Below, piece by piece: positions 14,383-20,045 of a stretch of 21,599 nt of DNA. The translations under genes and the position numbers were made by a program. This DNA is from a virus. Below the pieces are notes generated by a model that did not search any database, was not told the origin of the DNA, and saw only the letters and a list, made by a program, of their open reading frames with translations. Each line of letters starts with the position of its first letter. Within the stretch, counting starts at the first letter, position 1. The stretch lies in the IMG/VR virus record IMGVR_UViG_3300025732_000311, positions 1 through 21,599 of that record; one strand, 5' to 3'.

Positions 14383-14902
14383 CAAGCCTCAGTTCATGGA
14401 ACTGATCACCGATGTCTTGGCCTTCTACAAGCAGGACGTCTCGGACTTCGCCATCACCGTCTGGTGGCAGGCCGCCCAGTCCTTCGATCTCGAGCAGGTC
14501 CGCAAGGCCCTGACCTCCCACGCCATGGATCCGGAGAAGGGCCAGTTCCCCCCAAAACCCGCCGATCTCGTCCGAGCGCTCCAAGGTACGCATACGGATA
14601 GGGCCTTATTGGCGTGGAATAGGGCCTACAAGGCGATTTCTCAGGTCGGGGCATACCAGACCCTTGACCTAGGCGATCCGATCGCTCATGCGGCGATTCA
14701 GAGCCTCGGGGGGTGGGTGAAGTTCTGCCAGTCCGATGTTGACGAACTTCCCTTCCTTCAGAAGCGGTTCTGCGACTTCTACCGCACCTACACGACCCGA
14801 GGGGTCGAGGACGCCCCTGCCCGCCTGTCTGGCATCGCGGCCATCGAGAACGGAGCCAAGGGCTACATCGAGGCCGAAAAACCCCTACTACTGAGGAACT
14901 GA
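14369..14902 (+). CDS. Probable replication partner (helicase-loader position)
   Basis: 177 residues starting inside the replication gene, with AAGGAG six bases upstream of the ATG. Helical throughout: PQFMELITDVLAFYKQDVSD, VWWQAAQSFDLEQVRKALTS, then DPEKGQFPPKPADLVRALQG. This 'WW.A...FD...V..AL..H..DPE.G.F.PKPAD' pattern is a conserved phage module (I associate it with DUF6475) consistently found next to O-like proteins. The position equals that of P or DnaC-type loaders, but no AAA+ Walker motifs are present, so it would be a P-like and not a DnaC-like loader. The C-terminal half (FLQKRFCDFYRTYTTRGV) is conserved-looking and of unknown role. Confidence 0.72.
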   Translation: MKASDKPQFMELITDVLAFYKQDVSDFAITVWWQAAQSFDLEQVRKALTSHAMDPEKGQFPPKPADLVRALQGTHTDRALLAWNRAYKAISQVGAYQTLDLGDPIAHAAIQSLGGWVKFCQSDVDELPFLQKRFCDFYRTYTTRGVEDAPARLSGIAAIENGAKGYIEAEKPLLLRN

Positions 14903-14903
14903 C

Positions 14904-15248
14904 ATGGAAGATCTATCCCTGATGTGTGGCGCTCGAGGTTGTCCCAACCGTTGGAGCGTGGATGGTGGAAATGGGCGCCTTTGCTCTCGTCATGCGTGGA
15001 GTCAGCCCAAGGACTGGCCATCGATCACCGAGTCCATCAATCGGAGCCCTGTCGAGGCCATCTCTCAATCCCGGCAGATCTCTGACGAGGAGAAGTTGAG
15101 CATCCTGAGGAAGTTGGAGCAGATCGGCGCTTCTGACGATCCGAAGAGGTGGGCCAAGGCGCTGAAGGAGCGGGAGGCTCGAGGTGACCGCCTGAGTTCG
15201 TTCCAGAGATCTGCGTGGCGTGAGGCGATTGGAGAGCGCAATGACTGA
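14904..15248 (+). CDS. Small protein with Cys/His metal-binding N-terminus
   Basis: 114 residues, one base after the preceding stop, with GAGGA upstream. The N-terminus has CGARGCPNRWSVDGGNGRLC followed by SRH, that is C8, C13, C27 and H30, a plausible single zinc site. The pattern 'C..CP.RWSVD....LCS.H' recurs in phage proteins downstream of replication genes in Proteobacteria phages. The C-terminal half (EEKLSILRKLEQIGASDDPK; RWAKALKEREARGDRLS) is helical and basic. Probably a replication or transcription accessory protein; no function established. Confidence 0.68.
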   Translation: MEDLSLMCGARGCPNRWSVDGGNGRLCSRHAWSQPKDWPSITESINRSPVEAISQSRQISDEEKLSILRKLEQIGASDDPKRWAKALKEREARGDRLSSFQRSAWREAIGERND

Positions 15249-15414
15249 AAAGCAAACCGACCAGAAGACCCTGCGGGACGAGTTCGCCATGGCGGCCATG
15301 GCTGCACTCTTGGCCGACATCATCAAGCACCAGAGGGACGGTGTTGGGGAGATCGTCGCCAAGCAGGCTTACAAGATGGCCGACGCCATGCTGAAGGAGC
15401 GCAATGACCCGTGA
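15241..15414 (+). CDS. Small conserved phage protein (57 aa)
   Basis: 57 residues from the ATG at 15241 (GGAGAG upstream), overlapping the previous gene by 8 bases. The peptide TLRDEFAMAAMAALLADIIK followed by AKQAYKMADAMLKER matches the 'LRD.FA.AA..AL......A..AY..ADAML..R' small proteins found across many phages of Proteobacteria, function unknown. Its 3' end carries the AAGGAG site for the next gene. Confidence 0.68.
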   Translation: MTEKQTDQKTLRDEFAMAAMAALLADIIKHQRDGVGEIVAKQAYKMADAMLKERNDP

Positions 15415-15622
15415 AGAAGCGCACCGCCTCCTCAACAGCCTCAAAGACGGTATGGATGCCTCTGCAGATCAAATTCGAGACGCTCTTACCGCCACCGGAG
15501 ATCTGGGAGCACATGAGGAACTGCGAGGCCAGACACTGGGTGAAGAGGTTCAACGAGATCAAGTCCGAAGGTGGTTTTACTGCGGCACGAGACTGGTGGC
15601 AGAAGACCTCACAAGACATTGA
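15404..15622 (+). CDS. Small phage protein, overlapping frame A
   Basis: 72 residues. The ATG has a strong AAGGAG four bases upstream and overlaps the previous gene's end by 11 bases. The first 35 residues (TREEAHRLLNSLKDGMDASA, then DQIRDALTATGDLG) match a short phage module ending in 'AL.ATGDL'. After about 15505 the sequence is less protein-like. The reading frame is overlapped by another, apparently real frame (see 15456). The gene may be short, or its beginning may join the other frame by frameshift. Confidence 0.5.
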   Translation: MTREEAHRLLNSLKDGMDASADQIRDALTATGDLGAHEELRGQTLGEEVQRDQVRRWFYCGTRLVAEDLTRH

Positions 15623-15683
15623 GAAGAGAAGGGGGCCAGACGCACTGGCCGATTTGAAGCAAAGAATGAACAAGGTGAAATGA
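15456..15683 (+). CDS. Small phage protein, overlapping frame B (CEAR family)
   Basis: 75 residues if started at the ATG at 15456; a GTG at 15411 and an ATG at 15513 are alternatives. The segment LPPPEIWEHMRNCEARHWVK then WWQKTSQDIEKRRGPDALAD LKQRM resembles the phage family with 'CEAR.wl...R..YL......RG..A...L...M'. Third-position GC by eye is higher in this frame than in the frame starting at 15404, supporting that it is coding. It overlaps the frame A gene by 167 bases. Function unknown. Confidence 0.6.
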   Translation: MPLQIKFETLLPPPEIWEHMRNCEARHWVKRFNEIKSEGGFTAARDWWQKTSQDIEKRRGPDALADLKQRMNKVK

Positions 15684-16180
15684 TGGACGTTTTGACTGAA
15701 GCAGGTAAGAAGACTTTGATTGATGAAAAGAGGGCTCAGGAGATATTCGAGAGCAACTACCCTCGAATGGTATACGCCCACACGCCGAAGAACAAACCGG
15801 CTGACGTTGATTCGGTGCTCATTGAGGGCGGTGAGATCTGCGCTGTCGTTGAGACCAAGTGCCGGTACGACATGGATCTGGACAAGTTCAACAAGCAATA
15901 CGGCAGCGTGTGGTTGGTGACCATGAGCAAGATCGAAAAGGGTCGTGCGATGTCAGACGCCCTTTGTGTGCCGTTCGTTGGGTTCTTGTATCTCAAACAG
16001 TCCGATGTGCTTCTGGTGCAGAAGATCTATGAGGGCGGAACGTACTTTCCAAAAATCGTGATTGAAAACACGATCACTCAAAGAACCGTCAACGGGGGTC
16101 ATGTCGAAAGGACCAATGCGTACATCGACATGGCAGGTGCAAAACTTCTGAGGATGAAAAATGAGAGTGGTTGGAATTGA
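15680..16180 (+). CDS. PD-(D/E)XK-like nuclease candidate
   Basis: 166 residues; the ATG at 15680 overlaps the upstream stop as ATGATG (a second ATG at 15683 is equally possible). Residues 40-62 read ADVDSVLIEGGEICAVVETK, giving Asp44 and the E-x-K pair Glu58/Lys60, spaced as in small PD-(D/E)XK nucleases. The next segment CRYDMDLDKF and strands around 75-110 (GSVWLVTMSKI; VGFLYLKQSDVLLVQ) fit the alpha/beta core. The neighbouring RuvC-like resolvase suggests a role in branched DNA or recombination. Catalytic activity and target are not certain. Confidence 0.62.
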   Translation: MMDVLTEAGKKTLIDEKRAQEIFESNYPRMVYAHTPKNKPADVDSVLIEGGEICAVVETKCRYDMDLDKFNKQYGSVWLVTMSKIEKGRAMSDALCVPFVGFLYLKQSDVLLVQKIYEGGTYFPKIVIENTITQRTVNGGHVERTNAYIDMAGAKLLRMKNESGWN

Positions 16181-16622
16181 TCCCGGTTCGTCCGGCGCCA
16201 TGGTGGTGCTCGAGGACGGCGTGCCGATCGAGTGGGACCGTATGCCGACGATGACTGTCGGCAAGAGCGAGCGAGTTAACCCGGTTCTGGTGCATGACTT
16301 CCTCGCCAGTTCCTGCTGCGTCCACATCTTCATTGAGATGGTCGGAGCGATGCCCAAACAGGGGGTTACCTCGATGTTCAACTTCGGTCACTCTGTGGGC
16401 ACAGTGATGGGAGTGATCGGCTCCCTTGGGCTGCCTTACACCTTGGTGCCTCCGCAGGCATGGAAGAAGTCCGAAGGCCTGATCGGCACCGAGAAGGATG
16501 CTGCTCGAGTCCGGGCAATGCAGTTGTGGCCGAAGTGGGACGAACTGCACAAGAAGATCCAAGGCCGCGCCTTGGCCGACGCCGCACTCATTGCACGGCA
16601 CGGGTATGCATCGATGGTTTGA
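16161..16622 (+). CDS. RuvC-like Holliday junction resolvase
   Basis: 153 residues with the RuvC/RNase H fold motifs: VGIDPGSSGAMVVL (4-17, Asp7), HIFIEMV (55-61, Glu59), MPKQGVTSMFNFGHSVG (64-80) and GRALADAALIARHG (135-148, Asp140). The phage subgroup is about this length and resolves replication/recombination junctions before packaging. The start has GAGGATG upstream and overlaps the PD-(D/E)XK-like gene by 20 bases. Metal-dependent cleavage is family knowledge. Exact substrate (four-way versus Y-junction) not determinable. Confidence 0.88.
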   Translation: MRVVGIDPGSSGAMVVLEDGVPIEWDRMPTMTVGKSERVNPVLVHDFLASSCCVHIFIEMVGAMPKQGVTSMFNFGHSVGTVMGVIGSLGLPYTLVPPQAWKKSEGLIGTEKDAARVRAMQLWPKWDELHKKIQGRALADAALIARHGYASMV

Positions 16623-16629
16623 TGACGCC

Positions 16630-16710
16630 ATGGACGATCTTGGAATCATCCTTCTGGTCCTGCTCGCCTTCGGGTTGGGCGTGATCGCAATCTACATCTG
16701 GTGGTGGTGA
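16630..16710 (+). CDS. Tiny single-span membrane protein ending WWW
   Basis: 26 residues from ATG at 16630 (34 if the in-frame ATG at 16606 is used). The sequence DDLGIILLVLLAFGLGVIAI then YIWWW is a single transmembrane helix with an aromatic end. Its stop overlaps the next gene's ATG as TGATG. The upstream ribosome site is weak. The hydrophobic pattern and junction support translation, but the length leaves doubt. Unknown function. Confidence 0.5.
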   Translation: MDDLGIILLVLLAFGLGVIAIYIWWW

Positions 16711-17051
16711 TGGAAAAGGTAATTGACCCAAACGACGCGATCGACTTCATGATCGCCAACGCGAAGAAGTACGCCCAAGCAAAGGCCAACAGAGTCTATT
16801 GCGAGGAGTACCGCAAGACGATGAAGGCCGAACTCTGCAAGGAGGCCCTCGTGGCAGGCTTTGAGGCCGTCAACGCACAGGAGCGGGAGGCGTACAGCCA
16901 CCCAGACTACAAAGAGCACCTCAAGGCCATCAAACAGGCCATAGAGGAGGAAGAGCGCCTGCGGTGGATGCTTGTGGCTGCACAGGCCCGCATCGATGTC
17001 TGGAGGTCTCTGGAGGCCTCTAATCGGGCTCAGGACAGGGCTACCCTGTGA
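16710..17051 (+). CDS. Conserved coiled-coil phage protein
   Basis: 113 residues from the ATG at 16710; the GTG codons at 16701-16709 in frame are part of a GTG run and less likely. Recognisable family sequence: NAKKYAQAKANRVYCEEYRK, QEREAYSHPDYKEHLKAIKQ and LRWMLVAAQARIDVWRSLEA. Such proteins are abundant in phages and predicted all-helical with coiled coil. They lie near replication and recombination genes but have no assigned function. The 3' end overlaps the Ref-like gene by GTGA. Confidence 0.75.
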   Translation: MEKVIDPNDAIDFMIANAKKYAQAKANRVYCEEYRKTMKAELCKEALVAGFEAVNAQEREAYSHPDYKEHLKAIKQAIEEEERLRWMLVAAQARIDVWRSLEASNRAQDRATL

Positions 17052-17341
17052 CCACCATTGCCGAGCGCAAGCACATGAGCAGAGTGGCCGATCTGGGCTG
17101 CTCTGTGTGCCGAAGGATGGGCTATCCCGGCACGCCCGCGGAACTGCACCATCCTCGAGCCGGTGTCGGCATGGCCAAGAGGGCAAGCCACTTCGATGTC
17201 ATCCCTCTCTGTCCCGAGCATCACCGCGGCAAGACGGGAGTTCACGGGCTAGGGACGAAGGGCTTTCCCAAGCACTGGGGCTTCACAGAGCAGGATCTCC
17301 TTGAGGACACCAAGAGACTGCTAAATCCGACTGAACCTTAG
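17048..17341 (+). CDS. Ref-like RecA-dependent nuclease (HNH type)
   Basis: 97 residues from GTG overlapping the previous stop. The sequence has CSVCRR (Cys18, Cys21), ELHHPR (His34, His35), GMAKRASHFDVIPLC (41-55) and CPEHHRGKTGVHG (55-67), followed by DLLEDTKRLL. This matches the P1 Ref family, whose members cut DNA where RecA displaces a strand. The gene fits the recombination set here with exonuclease, SSB-like and RuvC-like proteins. RecA would come from the host. Requirement for RecA is family knowledge, not shown here. Confidence 0.82.
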   Translation: MTTIAERKHMSRVADLGCSVCRRMGYPGTPAELHHPRAGVGMAKRASHFDVIPLCPEHHRGKTGVHGLGTKGFPKHWGFTEQDLLEDTKRLLNPTEP

Positions 17342-17416
17342 GGTTTATCACTAGACACTGGTTTTGACTTTAGATTAAAGTTGCAACCACTGCAGCACGG
17401 TGTTGCAGGGTAAACG
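17338..17416 (+). promoter_or_regulatory. Intergenic regulatory module, copy 1
   Basis: Contains TTAGGGTTTATC (17338-17349), then TTTGACTTT and a 15-bp palindrome ACTTTA-GAT-TAAAGT (17367-17381), CACTGCA (17388-17394) and CAGGGTAA (17406-17413). A sigma70-like promoter can be read as TAGACA (17352-17357), 18 bases, TAAAGT (17376-17381). The same ordered words recur before the gene at 19442, so this looks like a phage promoter or operator type used twice. Confidence 0.6.
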
Positions 17417-17430
17417 AAAGGTAACTGATC

Positions 17431-17724
17431 ATGGACGCAAACAACATCCCTCTCCTTCACGCTGACGAACTCGGCCTCCTGTTGGCCCAGATCGCTGAAC
17501 TGACGGCCAAGGCCGAGTCGATCAAGAGCGCGATGAAGGATGTCGCCACCAACGGCGGCGGCTCGGTGTTCGAGGGCAACTACTTCAAGGCTTCGGTCAT
17601 CGAGGCCAACCGCAAGGTCACCGACTGGAAGGCGATCGCCAAGGCCTGCAACATCCCTGAGGATGTCATCGTGGCCAACACGACCGTCACCGCCGTGTTC
17701 TCTGTCAAGACCACCACCCGTTAA
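17431..17724 (+). CDS. Small conserved phage protein
   Basis: 97 residues with AAAGG upstream. An N-terminal helix of heptad character (LLLAQIAELTAKAESIKSAM) precedes a compact region (GSVFEGNYFKASVIEANRKV; TDWKAIAKACNIPEDVIVAN) with a strand-helix pattern. I recognise the family from environmental phages ('EG..FKA.V......DWK.IA....P...I...T') but no function. It is the first gene after the duplicated regulatory module, so probably strongly transcribed with the genes to its right. Confidence 0.65.
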   Translation: MDANNIPLLHADELGLLLAQIAELTAKAESIKSAMKDVATNGGGSVFEGNYFKASVIEANRKVTDWKAIAKACNIPEDVIVANTTVTAVFSVKTTTR

Positions 17725-17730
17725 TCAACC

Positions 17731-17746
17731 GGGGGCTCTGGCCCCC
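17731..17746 (+). other. GC-rich hairpin after the 17431 gene
   Basis: GGGGGC-TCTG-GCCCCC (6-bp stem) between the stop at 17724 and the start at 17787, followed by the small inverted repeat CCCCT-C-AGGGG at 17757-17767. There is no T run, so it is more likely an mRNA stability or pausing hairpin than an intrinsic terminator. Confidence 0.5.
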
Positions 17747-17786
17747 ACATCAACCGCCCCTCAGGGGTATTCACTGGAGAAAGTAA

Positions 17787-18446
17787 ATGGCAATCAAGGA
17801 AGAAACCTGCGTTATCACCCCGCCGAAGTTCGGCGTCACCGACTTCTTCATCGAGGGCGCTGCCCCTCTGGTGGTGGAGCGCTTCAGCAAGAAGGCTGAA
17901 CTCATGGCAAAGATGGCCGAGGGCCAGTCCGCCAAGAACAAGAAGAACCGCGAGGCTCGGGACTACGACAAAGAGGCCGAGGAGGCACGCTATCGCAGCA
18001 TGGACGGTTGGGAGGGCATGAACGCCGCGGCATTCCGTGCAGCCATGATCAGCGCTTGCCGACTGGTCGGGTTCAAGATGACCCTTGCGAAGTTGTCAGC
18101 GTTCGTTGAGGCTGATGGCTTCGACAAGAACGATGGCGTCCCTCTCGTCCGCATCTACGGCGAGAGCCACGTCTACACGGCACACACTCGAAACGCCACT
18201 GGCGTAGTCGATGTCCGTTCCCGTCCCATGTATCGCAACTGGGCTGCGCGTCTGCGTATCCGGTACGACATGGACCAGTTCAAGATGGCCGATGTCTTGA
18301 ACCTTGTCTCCCGGTGCGGGATGCAAGTGGGTATCGGTGCAGGTCGTCCTGACAGCAAGGCTTCTGCCGGATGTGGGTTCGGTCTGTTCAATGTGGTTCC
18401 TTCTGACAGAGAGAAGGAAGTGATCAAGAAGTTCAAGATTCAATAA
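17787..18446 (+). CDS. Conserved phage protein of unknown function, Gly-rich C-terminus
   Basis: 219 residues, GGAG upstream. The N-terminal segment (CVITPPKFGVTDFFIEGAAP LVVERFSKK) is followed by a Lys-rich stretch (NKKNREARDYDKEAEEARYR). The core has AAAFRAAMISACRLVGFKMT, LVRIYGESHVY and VDVRSRPMYRNWAARLRIRY. The C-terminus contains GMQVGIGAGRPDSKASAGCG then FGLF. I recognise it as a widespread phage family (with 'AFR.AMI.ACR.VG', 'R.RPM...W.A..RI', 'G.GRPDS..S.G.G.G.F') but know no characterised member. The Gly-rich end resembles the loop of RAMP/ferredoxin-like RNA-binding folds only superficially. It sits just upstream of the GGC repeat tract. Confidence 0.7.
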   Translation: MAIKEETCVITPPKFGVTDFFIEGAAPLVVERFSKKAELMAKMAEGQSAKNKKNREARDYDKEAEEARYRSMDGWEGMNAAAFRAAMISACRLVGFKMTLAKLSAFVEADGFDKNDGVPLVRIYGESHVYTAHTRNATGVVDVRSRPMYRNWAARLRIRYDMDQFKMADVLNLVSRCGMQVGIGAGRPDSKASAGCGFGLFNVVPSDREKEVIKKFKIQ

Positions 18447-18461
18447 GGCCGGTAAGGAAAG

Positions 18462-18488
18462 GCCGGGATAGGCGACGTCTGTCCCGGC
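18462..18488 (+). other. Strong stem-loop after the 17787 gene
   Basis: GCCGGGATAG-GCGACGT-CTGTCCCGGC, ten pairs with one G-T, 7-base loop, 15 bases after the stop. It is not followed by T on the plus strand. On the minus strand the downstream side is moderately T-rich. It marks the left boundary of the pentanucleotide repeat tract. Confidence 0.6.
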
Positions 18489-18692
18489 GAGGCACGGCAG
18501 GCGGGGCATGGCGTGGCGAGGTGATGTGTGGTGTGTCACGGTCTGGCGCAGCGAGGCAGGCATGGAGTGGCGAGGCTCGGACTGATCCGGAGCGGAGACG
18601 ATAGGCAAGGCAGGTTAGGCACGGCCCGTTCGCGCGGGTTCGGGACTGGCAAGGCAGGTAAGGCGGGGCGGGGCTGAGCAAGGCAAGGTACG
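18486..18692 (+). repeat. Pentanucleotide-period GGC-rich tract (NGGCR-like)
   Basis: About 200 bases between two genes in which GG recurs almost every five bases, as AGGCA, CGGCA, TGGCG, AGGTA and similar. Examples are AAGGCAGGTTAGGCACGG and GGCAAGGCAGGTAAGGCGG. No plus-strand gene covers it. The strand is G-rich with many GGN3GG spacings, so two-tier G-quadruplexes are possible. Periodicity is clear by eye even though the units are degenerate. It could be a replication or recombination site, a packaging site, or a structured RNA. Role unknown. Confidence 0.8.
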
Positions 18693-18732
18693 GTCTGACA
18701 CCGCAGGCATTCAACTTTGAAGGAGAGATGAA

Positions 18733-19188
18733 ATGGAAATGGAACGTAAGTACCTGACACAGGTCGCCAAGCAGAATGGCGGAATGTTGTTGGTGGATCA
18801 GGTGATTGACTTGGCTCGGGATGAGAACAACATCCTGCACAAGCACTTCACATGGGACGACTCAAAGGCGGCAGACGCCTATCGCAAGCAAGAGGCTCGA
18901 GCACTGATCCAACGGTGCCGAATCAAACTGGTGGAGACGGAAGCCATGGAGGTCCGCGCCTTCGTCAGCCTCCCGACAGACCGGGAGAACGGTGGCGGCT
19001 ACCGCCTGACCACTCGAGTGATGAGCGACGACAACCTGAAGGAGGAACTCCTGCACGACATCAAGATGACGATCCAACGGTGGAACAAGAAACTCCACCT
19101 CTTGGATCAGGATCTGGCTGAACTGCTGATGGCTGTGGAGGAGAGGCTGCAGGGCGTCCCTGTTGAGGAGCACAGGACTGCAGCATGA
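18733..19188 (+). CDS. Conserved phage protein (WDDSKAA...RAFVSLPTDR family)
   Basis: 151 residues; ATG at 18733 with AAGGAGAGATGAA upstream (a second in-frame ATG at 18739). Signature segments are HFTWDDSKAADAYRKQEARA LIQRC (37-61) and VRAFVSLPTDRENGGGYRLT (75-94), then a long helix LKEELLHDIKMTIQRWNKKL. I recognise this family from many phages, often near recombination genes, with no proven function. A helical C-terminus and conserved 'VRAFVS' strand suggest a DNA-associated protein, but that is inference. It lies between the GGC tract and a strong hairpin. Confidence 0.72.
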   Translation: MEMERKYLTQVAKQNGGMLLVDQVIDLARDENNILHKHFTWDDSKAADAYRKQEARALIQRCRIKLVETEAMEVRAFVSLPTDRENGGGYRLTTRVMSDDNLKEELLHDIKMTIQRWNKKLHLLDQDLAELLMAVEERLQGVPVEEHRTAA

Positions 19189-19194
19189 TGAGTC

Positions 19195-19222
19195 GGGAGG
19201 GCGCCTCAAGCAGGCCCCTCCC
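19195..19222 (+). other. Long hairpin between 18733 and 19241 genes
   Basis: GGGAGGG-C-GCCT-CAAGC-AGGC-CCCTCCC: eleven pairs with one bulged C and a 5-base loop, starting six bases after the stop. No T run follows; an AAGGAG site lies a few bases later. Likely a processing, pausing or protective element. Confidence 0.6.
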
Positions 19223-19240
19223 TCTGCAAAGGAGTAGCAA

Positions 19241-19354
19241 ATGAGCACAGAGCAGAGGATCGAGTCTGGCGTCAGCCTGCTGTGGTGGCTTGCTGTTTAC
19301 GCCGCGGCCATGGTGGTGGTGATCTTGGACATGACGGTCTGGCGCCCATGGTGA
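19241..19354 (+). CDS. Small single-span membrane protein (37 aa)
   Basis: Read directly: ATG with AAGGAG seven bases upstream, stop TGA at 19352. The peptide (STEQRIESGVSLLWWLAVYA; AAMVVVILDMTVWRPW) has one transmembrane helix at about residues 11-29 and a Trp-containing end. The ribosome site is good and the second regulatory module starts two bases after its stop. Function unknown; topology probably N-in. Confidence 0.7.
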   Translation: MSTEQRIESGVSLLWWLAVYAAAMVVVILDMTVWRPW

Positions 19355-19355
19355 G

Positions 19356-19441
19356 TTAGGGTTTGTCCTATCTTCCTGTCGCACTTTAACTTTGGGTTAG
19401 AATGGCATCACTGCACGACGCAGGGCAACTGGAGCAAAGAC
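19356..19441 (+). promoter_or_regulatory. Intergenic regulatory module, copy 2
   Basis: Contains TTAGGGTTTGTC (19356-19367), TTTAACTTT (19385-19393), a strong -10-like TAGAAT (19398-19403), CACTGCA (19409-19415) and CAGGGCAA (19421-19428), in the same order and nearly the same spacing as copy 1 at 17338. The -35 is poor, which fits an activated or phage-specific promoter. The downstream gene starts at 19442. Confidence 0.58.
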
Positions 19442-19660
19442 ATGAAGCACATCGCAGACTTCGAGACCACGATCAACGGCATTCCTTGCGGGGTGGTGGT
19501 GACGCAGGCTCAGTGGGATCACGCTGACGACGGTCGGTGGTTTGAGTCCGACTGGTTCCTCGTGGACCGTAAGGGCTACAAGGCCAACTGGCTTGAGCAG
19601 AAGATCACGGACGCCGACGAGCGCCGCATCTATCGTGAGATCAAGCGGGTGTACTCATGA
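19442..19660 (+). CDS. Small conserved phage protein
   Basis: 72 residues, GGAG upstream. The beginning (KHIADFETTINGIPCGVVVT) is strand-like. The C-terminal half has DWFLVDRKGYKANWLEQKIT followed by DADERRIYREIKRVYS. The 'L..RKGY.A.WLE.K.T..DE.RI' arrangement recurs in short proteins of phages and has no known function to me. Its stop overlaps the next gene's ATG as ATGA. Confidence 0.65.
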   Translation: MKHIADFETTINGIPCGVVVTQAQWDHADDGRWFESDWFLVDRKGYKANWLEQKITDADERRIYREIKRVYS

Positions 19661-19794
19661 GCCTGCAGGACTGCATCAATCTGGACGAGGCCATCGCAAT
19701 AGCGGAGGGCCTCCTCTCTCAAGCCGAGTGGTACTGGATCTGCGAGAGCGAGACAGGCTACTGGGCACAGAAGTACCCTTGGCTTTACAGTTAA
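19657..19794 (+). CDS. Small acidic, Trp/Tyr-rich protein (45 aa)
   Basis: ATG overlaps the upstream stop as ATGA, ending TAA at 19792. The sequence DEAIAIAEGLLSQAEWYWIC then ESETGYWAQKYPWLYS is acidic with five aromatic clusters and one Cys pair position (Cys6, Cys30). It is short but has a clean coupling junction and no competing frame. Function not known. Confidence 0.6.
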   Translation: MSLQDCINLDEAIAIAEGLLSQAEWYWICESETGYWAQKYPWLYS

Positions 19795-19809
19795 ACAGAG
19801 GTGACTGAA

Positions 19810-20007
19810 ATGGACATGAAAGAGATCGATCAAATTCTGGTTGGCAAGCCCCCTGAGAAGCGTCAGCCGATGGACTACGCAAAGGCCACGGGCAAGGCCG
19901 CTGCGATTATCTGGGGCCTGCTTTACGGGATGGACCCGGAGCTGAGGGAGCGGTGCGAGAAGATCCTCCGATCGCACGCAGAAAGTGTTGAAGAAACAAC
20001 AACTTAG
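19810..20007 (+). CDS. Small phage protein (65 aa)
   Basis: Started at the ATG at 19810, which has GAGGTGA upstream; the in-frame GTG at 19801 is inside that site. The middle segment (DYAKATGKAAAIIWGLLYGM) is an amphipathic or weakly hydrophobic helix, followed by DPELRERCEKILRSHAES. It could associate with membrane but is not a clear transmembrane protein. Function unknown. The promoter of the lipoprotein gene lies in its last codons. Confidence 0.6.
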   Translation: MDMKEIDQILVGKPPEKRQPMDYAKATGKAAAIIWGLLYGMDPELRERCEKILRSHAESVEETTT

Positions 20008-20016
20008 TCGTAAAAT
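19988..20016 (+). promoter_or_regulatory. sigma70-like promoter for the lipoprotein gene
   Basis: TTGAAG (19988-19993), 17-base spacer, TAAAAT (20011-20016). This is the best-matching promoter in the window. The start would fall near 20023, within the hairpin at 20020-20033, leaving a short leader before the ATG at 20046. Confidence 0.65.
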
Positions 20017-20019
20017 CAA

Positions 20020-20033
20020 GGCCCCACGGGGCC
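20020..20033 (+). other. Leader hairpin before the lipoprotein start
   Basis: GGCCC-CACG-GGGCC, 5-bp stem (6 with a 2-base loop), just upstream of AAGGAG at 20034. It may influence translation of the lipoprotein gene or protect its 5' end. No T run follows. Confidence 0.5.
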
Positions 20034-20045
20034 AAGGAGCGCATT

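Noticed and set aside
18486-18692. CRISPR array or classical iterons
   Set aside because: Units are only five bases, degenerate and without spacers. There is no cas gene nearby and no constant 17-22-bp iteron.
19186-19245. 19-residue frame (ATGATGAGT...) between the 18733 and 19241 genes
   Set aside because: It runs through a strong hairpin, has no ribosome site and encodes an Arg/Ser/Pro-rich peptide. It is probably leader sequence only.
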